A stretch of 5,115 nt of DNA from an uncultured Collinsella sp. Its GTDB lineage: Bacteria > Actinomycetota > Coriobacteriia > Coriobacteriales > Coriobacteriaceae. The notes below the pieces were generated by a model. That model worked only from the letters and a program-made list of their open reading frames with translations. It searched no databases and was not told where the DNA came from. The stretch covers positions 1 to 5,115 of the forward strand of contig UQUG01000096.1 in NCBI GenBank assembly GCA_900544205.1, written 5' to 3'. A program made the translations under genes and the position numbers. This document shows positions 1-5,026 of this stretch, one piece after another (the first letter of the stretch is position 1; every line of letters begins with the position of its first letter).

Positions 1-189
1 CCGCCCCCGGCATGTCGTCGACGCCTTCGGCTCAGTCTCATATCCGCGGATACCGCTCCGGCGGCCCGCAATCCTCTCCTTCGGCGGGGTTCCCCTAGTC
101 TGACTTCGCGCATGCGGCGGTCGCCGCGCGCACAGCGAGAACGGGGGTATCCCCGAAGGCTGCCCGGCTCGCCGGGACGGGGGCTATGT
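1..189. other. GC-rich non-coding stretch downstream of the transposase, rich in small palindromes
   Basis: I find no convincing gene here. The stretch is very GC-rich and contains several short perfect palindromes: TATCCGCGGATA at 41-52, CCGC/GCGG around TCCG at 53-64, GGGG/CCCC at 86-95, GCGGCG/CGCCGC at 114-127, GGGG/CCCC around TAT at 144-154 and CCCGGC/GCCGGG at 163-176. On the minus strand the part nearest the transposase stop (about 143-185) can fold into a bulged hairpin with the CCCGGC stem nested inside it. It probably includes the 3' end of the IS110 element. Where the element stops and host DNA begins is not visible. GC-rich DNA forms short stems by chance, so individual hairpins mean little. 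Confidence 0.45.
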
Positions 190-1311
190 CTATTCGCCGG
201 CCTCCCGGCACATCGTGCCGAGGGCCCACAGCCACCTCACGAGCTCGGCGGCGGTGGCGGCGTTCGCCTTCGCCTGGGGCATGCCCCTCTCGAGCATCTC
301 CTCGCGTCGCCGGAGCAGGCGCTCGGACCCCTTCCTCCCGTGCATCCTTATCTCGAGCGGGACTCCGGAGCCCTTGGGCATCAGCTTGGGCTGGTGCCCG
401 GCCTGGGCGTAGCGCCAGGACCCCTCGACCGCCAGCCTCCTGACGAGCGCGTTGCCGGCCCCGCTGATTCCGCCGAGGCGCACGGAGTCCGCGCTCGACC
501 TCTGCTTCGGGGCGAGGCCGAAGTAGGCCGTCACCTGCCTGCCGGAGCGGAACCTCGAGAAGTCGCCGACCTCGGACGCGAAGGCGGCGGCGAGCGCGAA
601 CCCGCACCCCTTGATCGACTGGAGCGCCTCGACCTCGGCCGAGAGGGGGCCCGCCGCGACGGCGGCCCTGTATTCGGCGAGGAGGGCCTCCCTCGTCTCG
701 TCGGCCGCCTCGACCTCGTTCCTCAGCGCCGCGAGCGCCCGGATGCCGCCGTCGTCGTCGGGGTGTATGCCGTCGAGCCACCTGAGGAAGCCGTACGTCC
801 AGTACTTCCGGGGGTTGCCGGCCGGCGTCGTGCCGCCGTAGGCGTAGCCGCGGCGGGCCAGGAACGCCAGGAGCCGCTGCTTCGCCGCCGCGAGCCTCGC
901 GGTCGCGGCGTCGTGGGCGGCGGCGAGGTCCCTGAGCCCCTCGATCTCGGGGGACGGCACCCATACCGGGGTGACGTCGTGCGACAGTATCGCCTTGGCC
1001 ATCCTGGCCGCGTCGCTGCGGTCGTTTTTGGACGAGAGGTCGGCCGCCGACCTCGGGACCTTGGAGACGGCCGCGACGACGCAGTCGACGCCGAGCCCGG
1101 AGAGCTCCCTCTGCGGGGCGAAGCCGAGGTAGCCGCTCTCGTAGGCGGCGAGCGACGGGCCGGGAAAGCCCGACATCCACTCCGCGACCTCGCCCCAGGG
1201 GTTGCCGCGGAACCTCCTCGTCACGGCCTCGCCCGTCTCCGCGTCGAGCGCGCAGACGGTGGTGGACCTGAGGTGTACGTCCATTCCGAAGGCGGTAGAA
1301 TATCTAGGCAC
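190..1311 (-). CDS. IS110-family DEDD transposase (RNA-guided serine/RuvC-like recombinase)
   Basis: This 373-residue protein is a complete IS110-family recombinase, which in characterised members excises the element as a circle and reinserts it using a bridge RNA. The N-terminal RuvC-like domain (about residues 5-150) shows the four acidic positions: D11 in GMDVH, E58 in AYESG, and D97 and D100 in KNDRSDAARMA. A helical linker follows (about 120-225). The C-terminal transposase domain (about 228-300) carries the IKGCG segment, YFGLAPKQRSSADS and GGISGAGNALVRRLAVEGSW. S272/S273 align with the usual SSG motif that holds the nucleophilic serine. Length is normal for the family (about 300-400). 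The start is GTG at 1311, preceded by GGGAGG five bases upstream. The internal ATG at codon 10 would remove the first beta strand next to D11 and is rejected. No frameshift or missing catalytic residue is seen, so the protein looks active. Confidence 0.93.
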   Translation of the reverse strand: MPRYSTAFGMDVHLRSTTVCALDAETGEAVTRRFRGNPWGEVAEWMSGFPGPSLAAYESGYLGFAPQRELSGLGVDCVVAAVSKVPRSAADLSSKNDRSDAARMAKAILSHDVTPVWVPSPEIEGLRDLAAAHDAATARLAAAKQRLLAFLARRGYAYGGTTPAGNPRKYWTYGFLRWLDGIHPDDDGGIRALAALRNEVEAADETREALLAEYRAAVAAGPLSAEVEALQSIKGCGFALAAAFASEVGDFSRFRSGRQVTAYFGLAPKQRSSADSVRLGGISGAGNALVRRLAVEGSWRYAQAGHQPKLMPKGSGVPLEIRMHGRKGSERLLRRREEMLERGMPQAKANAATAAELVRWLWALGTMCREAGE

Positions 1312-1320
1312 GGGAGCCTC
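1309..1320 (-). promoter_or_regulatory. Transposase ribosome binding site inside a small hairpin
   Basis: On the minus strand GGGAGG sits five bases before the GTG start codon, a good Shine-Dalgarno match that fixes the start. The same bases form GGGA-GGC-TCCC, so the site can pair with the bases just before the start codon. Weak initiation through a GTG codon plus a partly hidden ribosome site would keep transposase levels low. That regulatory reading is inference. Confidence 0.5.
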
Positions 1321-1500
1321 CCAACGTCGTTGCGGCGCGGCTGCGCCTCTGGCACTTCAACAACATTGTCGCAGCCCCGACCCGCGGTCACGAGCGGGGG
1401 CTCCTGTCGTTTCCGTGCCCTCGGATTGGGTCATAGTGTCTGACTTATGCTCAACCTATGGCGTCATCTCGCCCCAAAAGGGCCTCCCTCGCTCTGGCGG
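1312..1500 (-). ncRNA. Candidate IS110 bridge RNA (seekRNA) region
   Basis: IS110-group elements encode a guide RNA of roughly 150-200 nt in the non-coding DNA just upstream of the transposase, on the same strand, and this stretch has that position and size. Read on the minus strand, its core is a long hairpin at 1419-1351. Stem GGCAC (1419-1415) pairs with GTGCC (1355-1351). A 3x3 internal loop GGA/GAA follows. AACGACA (1411-1405) then pairs with TGTTGTT (1365-1359, one G-U). An asymmetric internal loop of 2 against 7 nt comes next, then AGCCCC (1402-1397) pairs with GGGGCT (1378-1373), and an apical CCCGC/GCGGG stem can form. Flanking stems are CATAG/CTATG (1456-1460 with 1432-1436), GGCGC/GCGCC (1347-1343 with 1338-1334), CAAC/GTTG (1332-1322) and possibly GCCC/GGGC (1483-1471). 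Internal loops between stems are the hallmark of bridge RNA guide loops. Which loop reads target and which reads donor is not assignable here. The family link is established; the folding is done by eye. Confidence 0.55.
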
Positions 1501-1557
1501 GTTTTCGCTGTCGGTACCAAAACATCGGCGTTGCCTTGATTCAAACTTGCCAAAAAG

Positions 1558-1615
1558 GTAGTCATTGGGGACGTTCTTGTTTGACTAGTCGTTTAAGAAC
1601 GTCCCCAACGACTAC
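1558..1615. repeat. REP-like palindrome with GGGGACGTTCTT arms
   Basis: The arms 1558-1578 and 1595-1615 are reverse complements at 20 of 21 positions, the only mismatch being A1564 against C1609. They surround a 16-base loop whose centre, GACTAGTC (1583-1590), is itself a perfect palindrome. Neither side has a T-run, so it is not a standard intrinsic terminator. The size and the GGGGACGTTCTT arms resemble dispersed REP-type elements of the kind moved by REP-associated tyrosine (IS200-like) transposases. No such transposase lies in this window. The repeat nature is inferred from the structure, not shown by a second copy here. Confidence 0.7.
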
Positions 1616-1697
1616 ATAGCACGAGAGTAGATAATCTCCCGGTTTGAGCCTGCATTCAAGCTCAAAGTGGGAGATCATCCACTCTCATTCGTTATGT
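1614..1697. repeat. 84-nt imperfect palindrome between pdxT and the IS side
   Basis: From outside in, the pairing runs ACATA (1614-1618) with TATGT (1693-1697), GAGAGT (1623-1628) with ACTCTC (1681-1686), GAT (1630-1632) with ATC (1677-1679), ATCTCCC (1634-1640) with GGGAGAT (1669-1675), and TTTGAGC (1643-1649) with GCTCAAA (1660-1666). A 10-base loop closes it. The bulges are small. It begins about 35 bases after the pdxT stop, so a pdxT transcript would fold here and could be stabilised or stopped. No U-run follows on either strand, so a classical intrinsic terminator is not supported. It shares two bases with the neighbouring REP-like palindrome. It may be a small non-autonomous mobile repeat. 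Confidence 0.65.
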
Positions 1698-1731
1698 GTC
1701 CGAAAATCCACGCTCGTTTCTACTCTTCTTC

Positions 1732-2319
1732 CTACATTTGTAGGAACAGTTCGTGGAGGCGGGTGTCGTCGTCGAGTTCGGGGTGAAAGGTAACACCGAG
1801 CTGGTTGCCTTGGCGCGCGGCGACGATACGGCCGTCGACTTCGGCTAGGGCCTCAGCGTCGCCGTGCACTTCGACGATGCGGGGCGCGCGGATAAACGTC
1901 AGCGGCACTTCACCGTCGATGCCGGCTACCTGCCCCTTGGTTCGAAAGCTGCCGAGCTGTCTGCCGTAGGCATTGCGCTCGACAAGCACATCCATGGTTG
2001 CTAAACGCGGCGTGCCCTTATCGTCATGGGCGGCAAGGTCGTGAGCCAGCAGAATCAGGCCGGCGCAGGTGCCCAGGACGGGCATGCCTTCAACAATGCG
2101 GGCACGAAGCTCCTCGAGCATGCCCAACTCATCAAGCAGCTTCCCTTGAACGGTAGACTCACCGCCGGGAAGTACCAGACGGTCAAAGTCCTGCTTCAAA
2201 TCAGCCGCCTGCCTCAGCTCAATACAACGTGCGCCCAGCTCGGACAGCCTCGCCTCGTGCTCGGCAAAAGCACCTTGGACCGCCAGCACGGCGACCGTCT
2301 GGTCTGCGTAATCGCTCAT
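1732..2319 (-). CDS. pdxT: Pyridoxal 5'-phosphate synthase glutaminase subunit PdxT
   Basis: PdxT is the class I glutamine amidotransferase subunit of the DXP-independent PLP synthase. It hydrolyses glutamine and passes the ammonia to PdxS, with which it normally forms a cytoplasmic 12+12 complex. The 195-residue protein has the family's usual length and shows all its motifs: VLAVQGAFAEHE (11-22), PGGEST (51-56), the nucleophile loop GTCAG with C85, ERNAYGRQLGSF (114-125), FIRAP (142-146) and FHPEL, giving H179 and E181 of the catalytic triad. Translation starts at the ATG at 2319, with AAAGGA six bases upstream. It lies 20 bases after the pdxS stop on the same strand, so the two are almost certainly one operon. 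The gene ends within the small palindrome CCTACA/TGTAGG (1731-1744). It looks intact. Confidence 0.96.
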   Translation of the reverse strand: MSDYADQTVAVLAVQGAFAEHEARLSELGARCIELRQAADLKQDFDRLVLPGGESTVQGKLLDELGMLEELRARIVEGMPVLGTCAGLILLAHDLAAHDDKGTPRLATMDVLVERNAYGRQLGSFRTKGQVAGIDGEVPLTFIRAPRIVEVHGDAEALAEVDGRIVAARQGNQLGVTFHPELDDDTRLHELFLQM

Positions 2320-2339
2320 GTGCGATCCTTTCTGCTGGA

Positions 2340-3230
2340 CTAGCGTCCGCGCTCTTCCATGATGATCTCGATCTCGTTGGCGTTGATGCCGACCATGGCC
2401 TCGCCGAGGTCCTCCGAAAGCTCGGCAATGAGCTTGGCATCGGTGAAGTTTGCCACGGCCTTAACGATGGCGGCGGCGCGCTTGGCCGGGTCGCCGCTCT
2501 TAAAGATGCCCGAGCCCACAAAGACGCCTTCGGCACCCAGCTGCATCATCAGCGCGGCGTCGGCGGGGGTCGCTACGCCGCCGGCGGCAAAGTTCACGAC
2601 GGGAAGCTTGCCCGTGGCGTGGACATCGCGCACCAGCTCGACCGGAACCTGCAGCTGCTTGGCAGCCTCAAAGAGCTCGTCGTCACGCAGGGCAACAATG
2701 CCGCGGATCTGCTTTTGGATCTTGCGCATGTGGCGCACGGCCTGGACCACGTCGCCCGTGCCCGGCTCGCCCTTGGTGCGGATCATCGTGGCACCCTCGG
2801 CAACACGGCGCAGCGCCTCGCCCAGATCGCGGGCACCGCAGACAAACGGGACGTCAAACTGGGTCTTGTCGATGTGGTAGACATCGTCGGCAGGGGAGAG
2901 AACCTCGGACTCATCGATGTAGTCGATCTCGATGGCCTGAAGGACCTGCGCCTCGACGATGTGACCGATGCGGCACTTGGCCATGACGGGGATGGAGACG
3001 GCCTCTTGGATGCCCCTGATCATCTTGGGGTCGCTCATGCGCGAGACGCCGCCTGCGGCACGGATGTCGGCCGGGATGCGCTCGAGTGCCATGACGGCGC
3101 AGGCGCCCGCCTCCTCGGCGATGCGTGCCTGCTCGGGCGTGGTGACGTCCATGATGACGCCGCCCTTGAGCATCTGCGCGAGCTCGCGATTGAGTTTGAC
3201 GCGATCGGCCTTGCTGGTCTGTTCTGCCAT
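2340..3230 (-). CDS. pdxS: Pyridoxal 5'-phosphate synthase lyase subunit PdxS
   Basis: PdxS condenses ribose 5-phosphate (or ribulose 5-phosphate), glyceraldehyde 3-phosphate and ammonia from PdxT into PLP. It is a (beta/alpha)8 barrel that assembles as a dodecamer. The 296-residue protein contains the family's landmarks: GGVIMDV with D28, ALERIPADIRAAGGVSRM (48-65), PVMAKCRIGH with the Schiff-base lysine K85, YIDESEVL (104-111), MIRTKGEPGTG with the second catalytic lysine K153, and the phosphate-binding LPVVNFAAGGVATPADAALM and GAEGVFVGSGIFKS segments. K85, K153 and D28 each sit four positions after their Bacillus subtilis counterparts (K81, K149, D24). The ATG at 3230 is chosen because AAGGGAG lies five bases upstream and the protein then has the normal family N-terminus. 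An ATG 14 codons earlier lacks both supports. It is the first gene of the pdxST operon and divergent from pdxR. Confidence 0.97.
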   Translation of the reverse strand: MAEQTSKADRVKLNRELAQMLKGGVIMDVTTPEQARIAEEAGACAVMALERIPADIRAAGGVSRMSDPKMIRGIQEAVSIPVMAKCRIGHIVEAQVLQAIEIDYIDESEVLSPADDVYHIDKTQFDVPFVCGARDLGEALRRVAEGATMIRTKGEPGTGDVVQAVRHMRKIQKQIRGIVALRDDELFEAAKQLQVPVELVRDVHATGKLPVVNFAAGGVATPADAALMMQLGAEGVFVGSGIFKSGDPAKRAAAIVKAVANFTDAKLIAELSEDLGEAMVGINANEIEIIMEERGR

Positions 3231-3235
3231 GATTG

Positions 3236-3242
3236 CTCCCTT
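3236..3242 (-). promoter_or_regulatory. pdxS ribosome binding site that fixes its start
   Basis: On the minus strand AAGGGAG stands five bases before the ATG at 3230. This site decides against the upstream in-frame ATG at 3272, which would add 14 residues not typical of PdxS proteins. Confidence 0.75.
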
Positions 3243-3318
3243 GGTTGGCATGTGCATTGCTTGACGGAACATCCTATCGGGGAGCTGGGTATGGCGAAAT
3301 ACTCAGATTTCGAGATAA

Positions 3319-3364
3319 TGACAAGGTCAGACTAATACCAGATTGAATGACTTAATAAGGTCAG
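3319..3364. promoter_or_regulatory. Candidate PdxR operator: paired TGAC...GTCA sites and AAGGTCAG direct repeat
   Basis: AAGGTCAG occurs at 3323-3330 and again at 3357-3364, exactly 34 bases apart, about three helical turns. Each copy is also the right half of a palindrome: TGACAAGGTCA at 3319-3329, and TGAC (3348-3351) with GTCA (3360-3363). MocR-type regulators are known to bind direct repeats spaced by several turns. The first copy overlaps the possible pdxS TTGTCA hexamer and lies just after the pdxR GATAAT. The second runs into the pdxR ribosome site. That placement would suit activation of pdxST with self-repression of pdxR, the pattern reported for PdxR in other Gram-positive bacteria. 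The assignment is inference. Confidence 0.45.
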
Positions 3365-3368
3365 GTGA
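3363..3368 (+). promoter_or_regulatory. pdxR ribosome binding site that fixes its start
   Basis: AGGTGA lies seven bases before the ATG at 3376. The upstream in-frame TTG at 3343 has no such site and would add 11 residues encoded by the operator-like sequence, so the ATG is preferred. Confidence 0.7.
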
Positions 3369-3375
3369 TAGGCTC

Positions 3376-4812
3376 ATGCTTGACTACAATTTGGAAAAAC
3401 GCGGCGGAGCATCGCTCTATGAGTATGTTTACCAGCAAATTCGAGATGATATCGTTGCTGGACGCATTGCGGCGGGGGAGCATCTTCCGTCTAAGCGTGC
3501 CTTTGCCAGCCATCTGGGAATCAGTGTCATTACCATCGAGAATGCATATAGCCAGTTACTTGCCGAGGGCTATATTTGCTCAAAGCCGCGTCGTGGCTAC
3601 TACGCTTGTGAGCTTCCGGATGCACCGGTTTTGCCTTTGGCTGAGACAGAGCTTGATCGAGATTCCGCTCCTGCGGGTCTTAACGCACATGATGTTGATG
3701 GACGGGTCGAGCAATTCGACGCACTTTCTCCTTCCACTTTGGAGGCGGCGCGGCTTTGGCAAAGCGCACTGCGGGCGACGCTGGCATCCGAAGACGAGCG
3801 CGAGATCTTTTCGCCCGCACCGGCACAGGGCACCGCTCGGCTACGATGCGCAATCGCTCACCACCTGCGTGGGACGAGGGGCATGAATGTCGAACCCAAC
3901 AACATTGTTATCGGTGCGGGCGCCCAGCTGCTCGATACCATGTTGGTTCAGCTGCTTGGAGCCGACAGGGTGTATGCCGTTGAGGACCCGGGCTATTTGC
4001 GCCTGACGCGCATCTATCAGGCTATGGGCTGCAAAGTTCGACATATCCCGTTGGATGATGAGGGCGTGGACTTGAGCACTCTGCAGAAAAGCGGGACCGA
4101 TGTCCTTCACCTGATGCCGTCCCATCAGTATCCGACCGGCCTTGTGACGAGCATTGCGCGTCGCTATGCCCTGCTGAGCTGGGCCGCCGAGCAGCCGGGC
4201 CGGTATCTCATCGAAGATGACTTTGATTGTGAGTTTCGCCTTGCTGGTAAGCCGATTCCCGCGCTCGCGTCGATCGATGCCGCCCAGTCGGTTATCTACA
4301 CCAACACGTTTTCGAAGAGCCTGTCATCGGCGCTGCGTCTAGCGTACATGGTGTTGCCCGATGAGCTGATGGAGCGGTTTAGGCGCAGCCTTGGTTTCTA
4401 CGCCTCGTCGGTGAGTTCTGTTGACCAGGTCGCTTTGGCACGTTTGCTGGAATCGGGTGATTACGAGCGGCATGTGAACCGCGTGCGTGTTCGTGCTCGC
4501 GAGGCGCGTGATGGCCTGGCGGCGCTTGTACGGAAAGCGTTTCCGGCAGGGGAGGTCTCGATCGAGCATGCGGACGCGGGCCTTTACTGCACTGTTGTTG
4601 CGGAGCGCGGAACGGGTGGAAGCTCTTTTGCGCGGGCTCTCACGCGCTCGGGTATTCCGTTTATCGATATCAGTGACTGTTATTGGTGTGCCGATGGTGC
4701 ATTTGTCCCTGAAAACTCAAGTCAAATTCTTGTTCAGTATGACGATCTGAATCCAAAAGTGCTAACTACCTTGGAATTGCAGCTAATGGGGGGCGCTCTG
4801 CAATCTAAGTGA
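3376..4812 (+). CDS. pdxR: MocR-family PLP-dependent transcriptional regulator, PdxR-type
   Basis: This 478-residue protein is a GntR/MocR fusion: an N-terminal winged helix-turn-helix joined to a fold type I aminotransferase-like domain that binds PLP and acts as the sensor. Residues 10-75 form the DNA-binding part (SLYEYVYQQIRDDIVAGRI, LPSKRAFASHLGIS, ENAYSQLLAEGY). A variable linker runs to about 115. The sensor domain shows GAGAQLLDTML (180-190), EDPGY (203-207), PSHQYPTG (248-255), EDDFDCEF with D281 for the PLP ring nitrogen, and TFSKSLSSALRLAY with K314 as the Schiff-base lysine. The 33-residue gap between D281 and K314 matches that in GabR. Divergence from pdxST and an operator-like repeat in the gap support the name PdxR, which in other Gram-positive bacteria activates pdxST when PLP is scarce. 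A regulator of another amine or amino acid pathway is possible but less likely. Its stop codon lies inside an inverted repeat. Confidence 0.9.
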   Translation: MLDYNLEKRGGASLYEYVYQQIRDDIVAGRIAAGEHLPSKRAFASHLGISVITIENAYSQLLAEGYICSKPRRGYYACELPDAPVLPLAETELDRDSAPAGLNAHDVDGRVEQFDALSPSTLEAARLWQSALRATLASEDEREIFSPAPAQGTARLRCAIAHHLRGTRGMNVEPNNIVIGAGAQLLDTMLVQLLGADRVYAVEDPGYLRLTRIYQAMGCKVRHIPLDDEGVDLSTLQKSGTDVLHLMPSHQYPTGLVTSIARRYALLSWAAEQPGRYLIEDDFDCEFRLAGKPIPALASIDAAQSVIYTNTFSKSLSSALRLAYMVLPDELMERFRRSLGFYASSVSSVDQVALARLLESGDYERHVNRVRVRAREARDGLAALVRKAFPAGEVSIEHADAGLYCTVVAERGTGGSSFARALTRSGIPFIDISDCYWCADGAFVPENSSQILVQYDDLNPKVLTTLELQLMGGALQSK

Positions 4813-4925
4813 GTAGACTTTTGGCATTTTGGCGACCAAGCCGTTTTACCACAAGCTATCTACCTGCGACTTTATAAAGCAATTTGGCTGGTCTGCACGG
4901 CAAGTTCGAAAAAGTCTACTCACTT
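4807..4925. repeat. MITE-like inverted repeat spanning the pdxR stop codon
   Basis: The arms 4807-4822 (AAGTGAGTAGACTTTT) and 4910-4925 are perfect 16-bp reverse complements separated by 87 bases. A second, inner pairing is GACCAAGCC (4834-4842) with GGCTGGTC (4886-4893), perfect apart from one bulged base, so most of the 119 bases can fold as one long hairpin. The TGA of pdxR (4810-4812) lies in the left arm. There is no T-run directly after either arm, so a standard terminator is not supported. It looks like a small non-autonomous mobile repeat or a large transcript-end hairpin. No flanking target duplication is visible. Confidence 0.6.
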
Positions 4926-4948
4926 GCCGCGCAAAGCTTCTGCATGAG

Positions 4949-5026
4949 AAAAAAAATGGGGTTTTCAACAGTGCTTCGTCCAGCTCTCGGCAAGCTTTTG
5001 GTCAGTTGGGGAGGGCTGTTGAAAAC
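4949..5026 (-). terminator. Possible leftward terminator, hairpin followed by T8
   Basis: GTTTTCAACAG (4961-4971) and CTGTTGAAAAC (5016-5026) are perfect 11-bp reverse complements around 44 bases. CAGCTCTC (4981-4988) can pair instead with GAGGGCTG (5011-5018). On the minus strand the outer stem is followed by CCCA and then eight T (4956-4949), so it could end a leftward transcript coming from beyond the right edge, convergent with pdxR. The long loop and the four-base gap before the T-run make it an imperfect terminator. It could equally be another dispersed palindrome. Confidence 0.3.

Larger units (their letters stand above)
98..1500 (-). mobile_element. IS110-family insertion sequence (ends approximate)
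   Basis: The element consists of an intact DEDD transposase gene (190-1311, minus strand), a structured non-coding leader on its 5' side and a shorter non-coding 3' side. Its GC content is visibly higher than that of the pdx genes, which fits an acquired element. IS110 elements usually lack clear terminal inverted repeats and make no long target duplication, only a short shared core, so a single copy does not reveal its ends. The 9-mer GTCTGACTT occurs on the plus strand at 98-106 and again at 1438-1446, about 1.34 kb apart, and could mark ends. However, predicted RNA stems continue past 1446 to about 1483, which favours a left end further out, between about 1485 and 1557. The given coordinates are a compromise; only 190-1311 is firm. 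Confidence 0.6.
3231..3375. promoter_or_regulatory. Divergent pdxS/pdxR promoter and intergenic region
   Basis: This 145-bp, comparatively AT-rich gap must hold the promoters of both pdxST (leftward) and pdxR (rightward). For pdxR the best -10 is GATAAT at 3314-3319, with no good -35, as is common for regulated promoters. For pdxS the minus strand offers TTGTCA (3324-3319) followed 17 bases later by TATTTC, or a TAGGAT -10 (3276-3271) without a clear -35. The pdxR -10 and the pdxS TTGTCA share one base (3319), so one bound regulator could control both genes. The promoter assignments are by eye and weak; the existence of a shared control region is a safe inference from the divergent layout. 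Confidence 0.5.

Noticed and set aside
95..1180. 361-codon open frame on the minus strand in another frame of the transposase gene
   Set aside because: Shadow of the transposase with a strongly Arg/Gly-biased composition and no recognisable domain.
112..1443. 443-codon open frame on the plus strand opposite the transposase
   Set aside because: It is antisense to a clear IS110 transposase with all catalytic residues; the very high GC content keeps several frames open. Its sequence is Arg/Gly/Pro-rich and resembles no family.
1558..1697. Reading the two palindromes as a CRISPR array or tRNA
   Set aside because: The repeats are inverted, not direct and regularly spaced, and no cloverleaf or tRNA-like arms can be drawn.
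3231..3272. Extended pdxS start giving 14 extra residues
   Set aside because: There is no good ribosome site before the upstream ATG, while AAGGGAG precedes the ATG at 3230 and that start gives the normal PdxS length.
3326..3334. GTCAGACTA shared between the pdxR promoter and the IS 3' side (minus strand 105-97)
   Set aside because: The match is nine bases with no shared context; the promoter copy is explained by the AAGGTCAG repeat, so chance is the simpler reading.
2229..3335. 368-codon plus-strand open frame over pdxT and pdxS
   Set aside because: It is antisense to two well-conserved enzymes and has no family resemblance; it is a by-product of their codon use.
3335..3340. ATACCA, the half-site of the MocR protein GabR
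   Set aside because: Only one direct copy is present; a partial inverted match (3288-3292) does not give the GabR arrangement.
3343..3375. Extended pdxR start at a TTG
   Set aside because: AGGTGA sits correctly before the ATG at 3376; the extra 11 residues fall in operator-like sequence.
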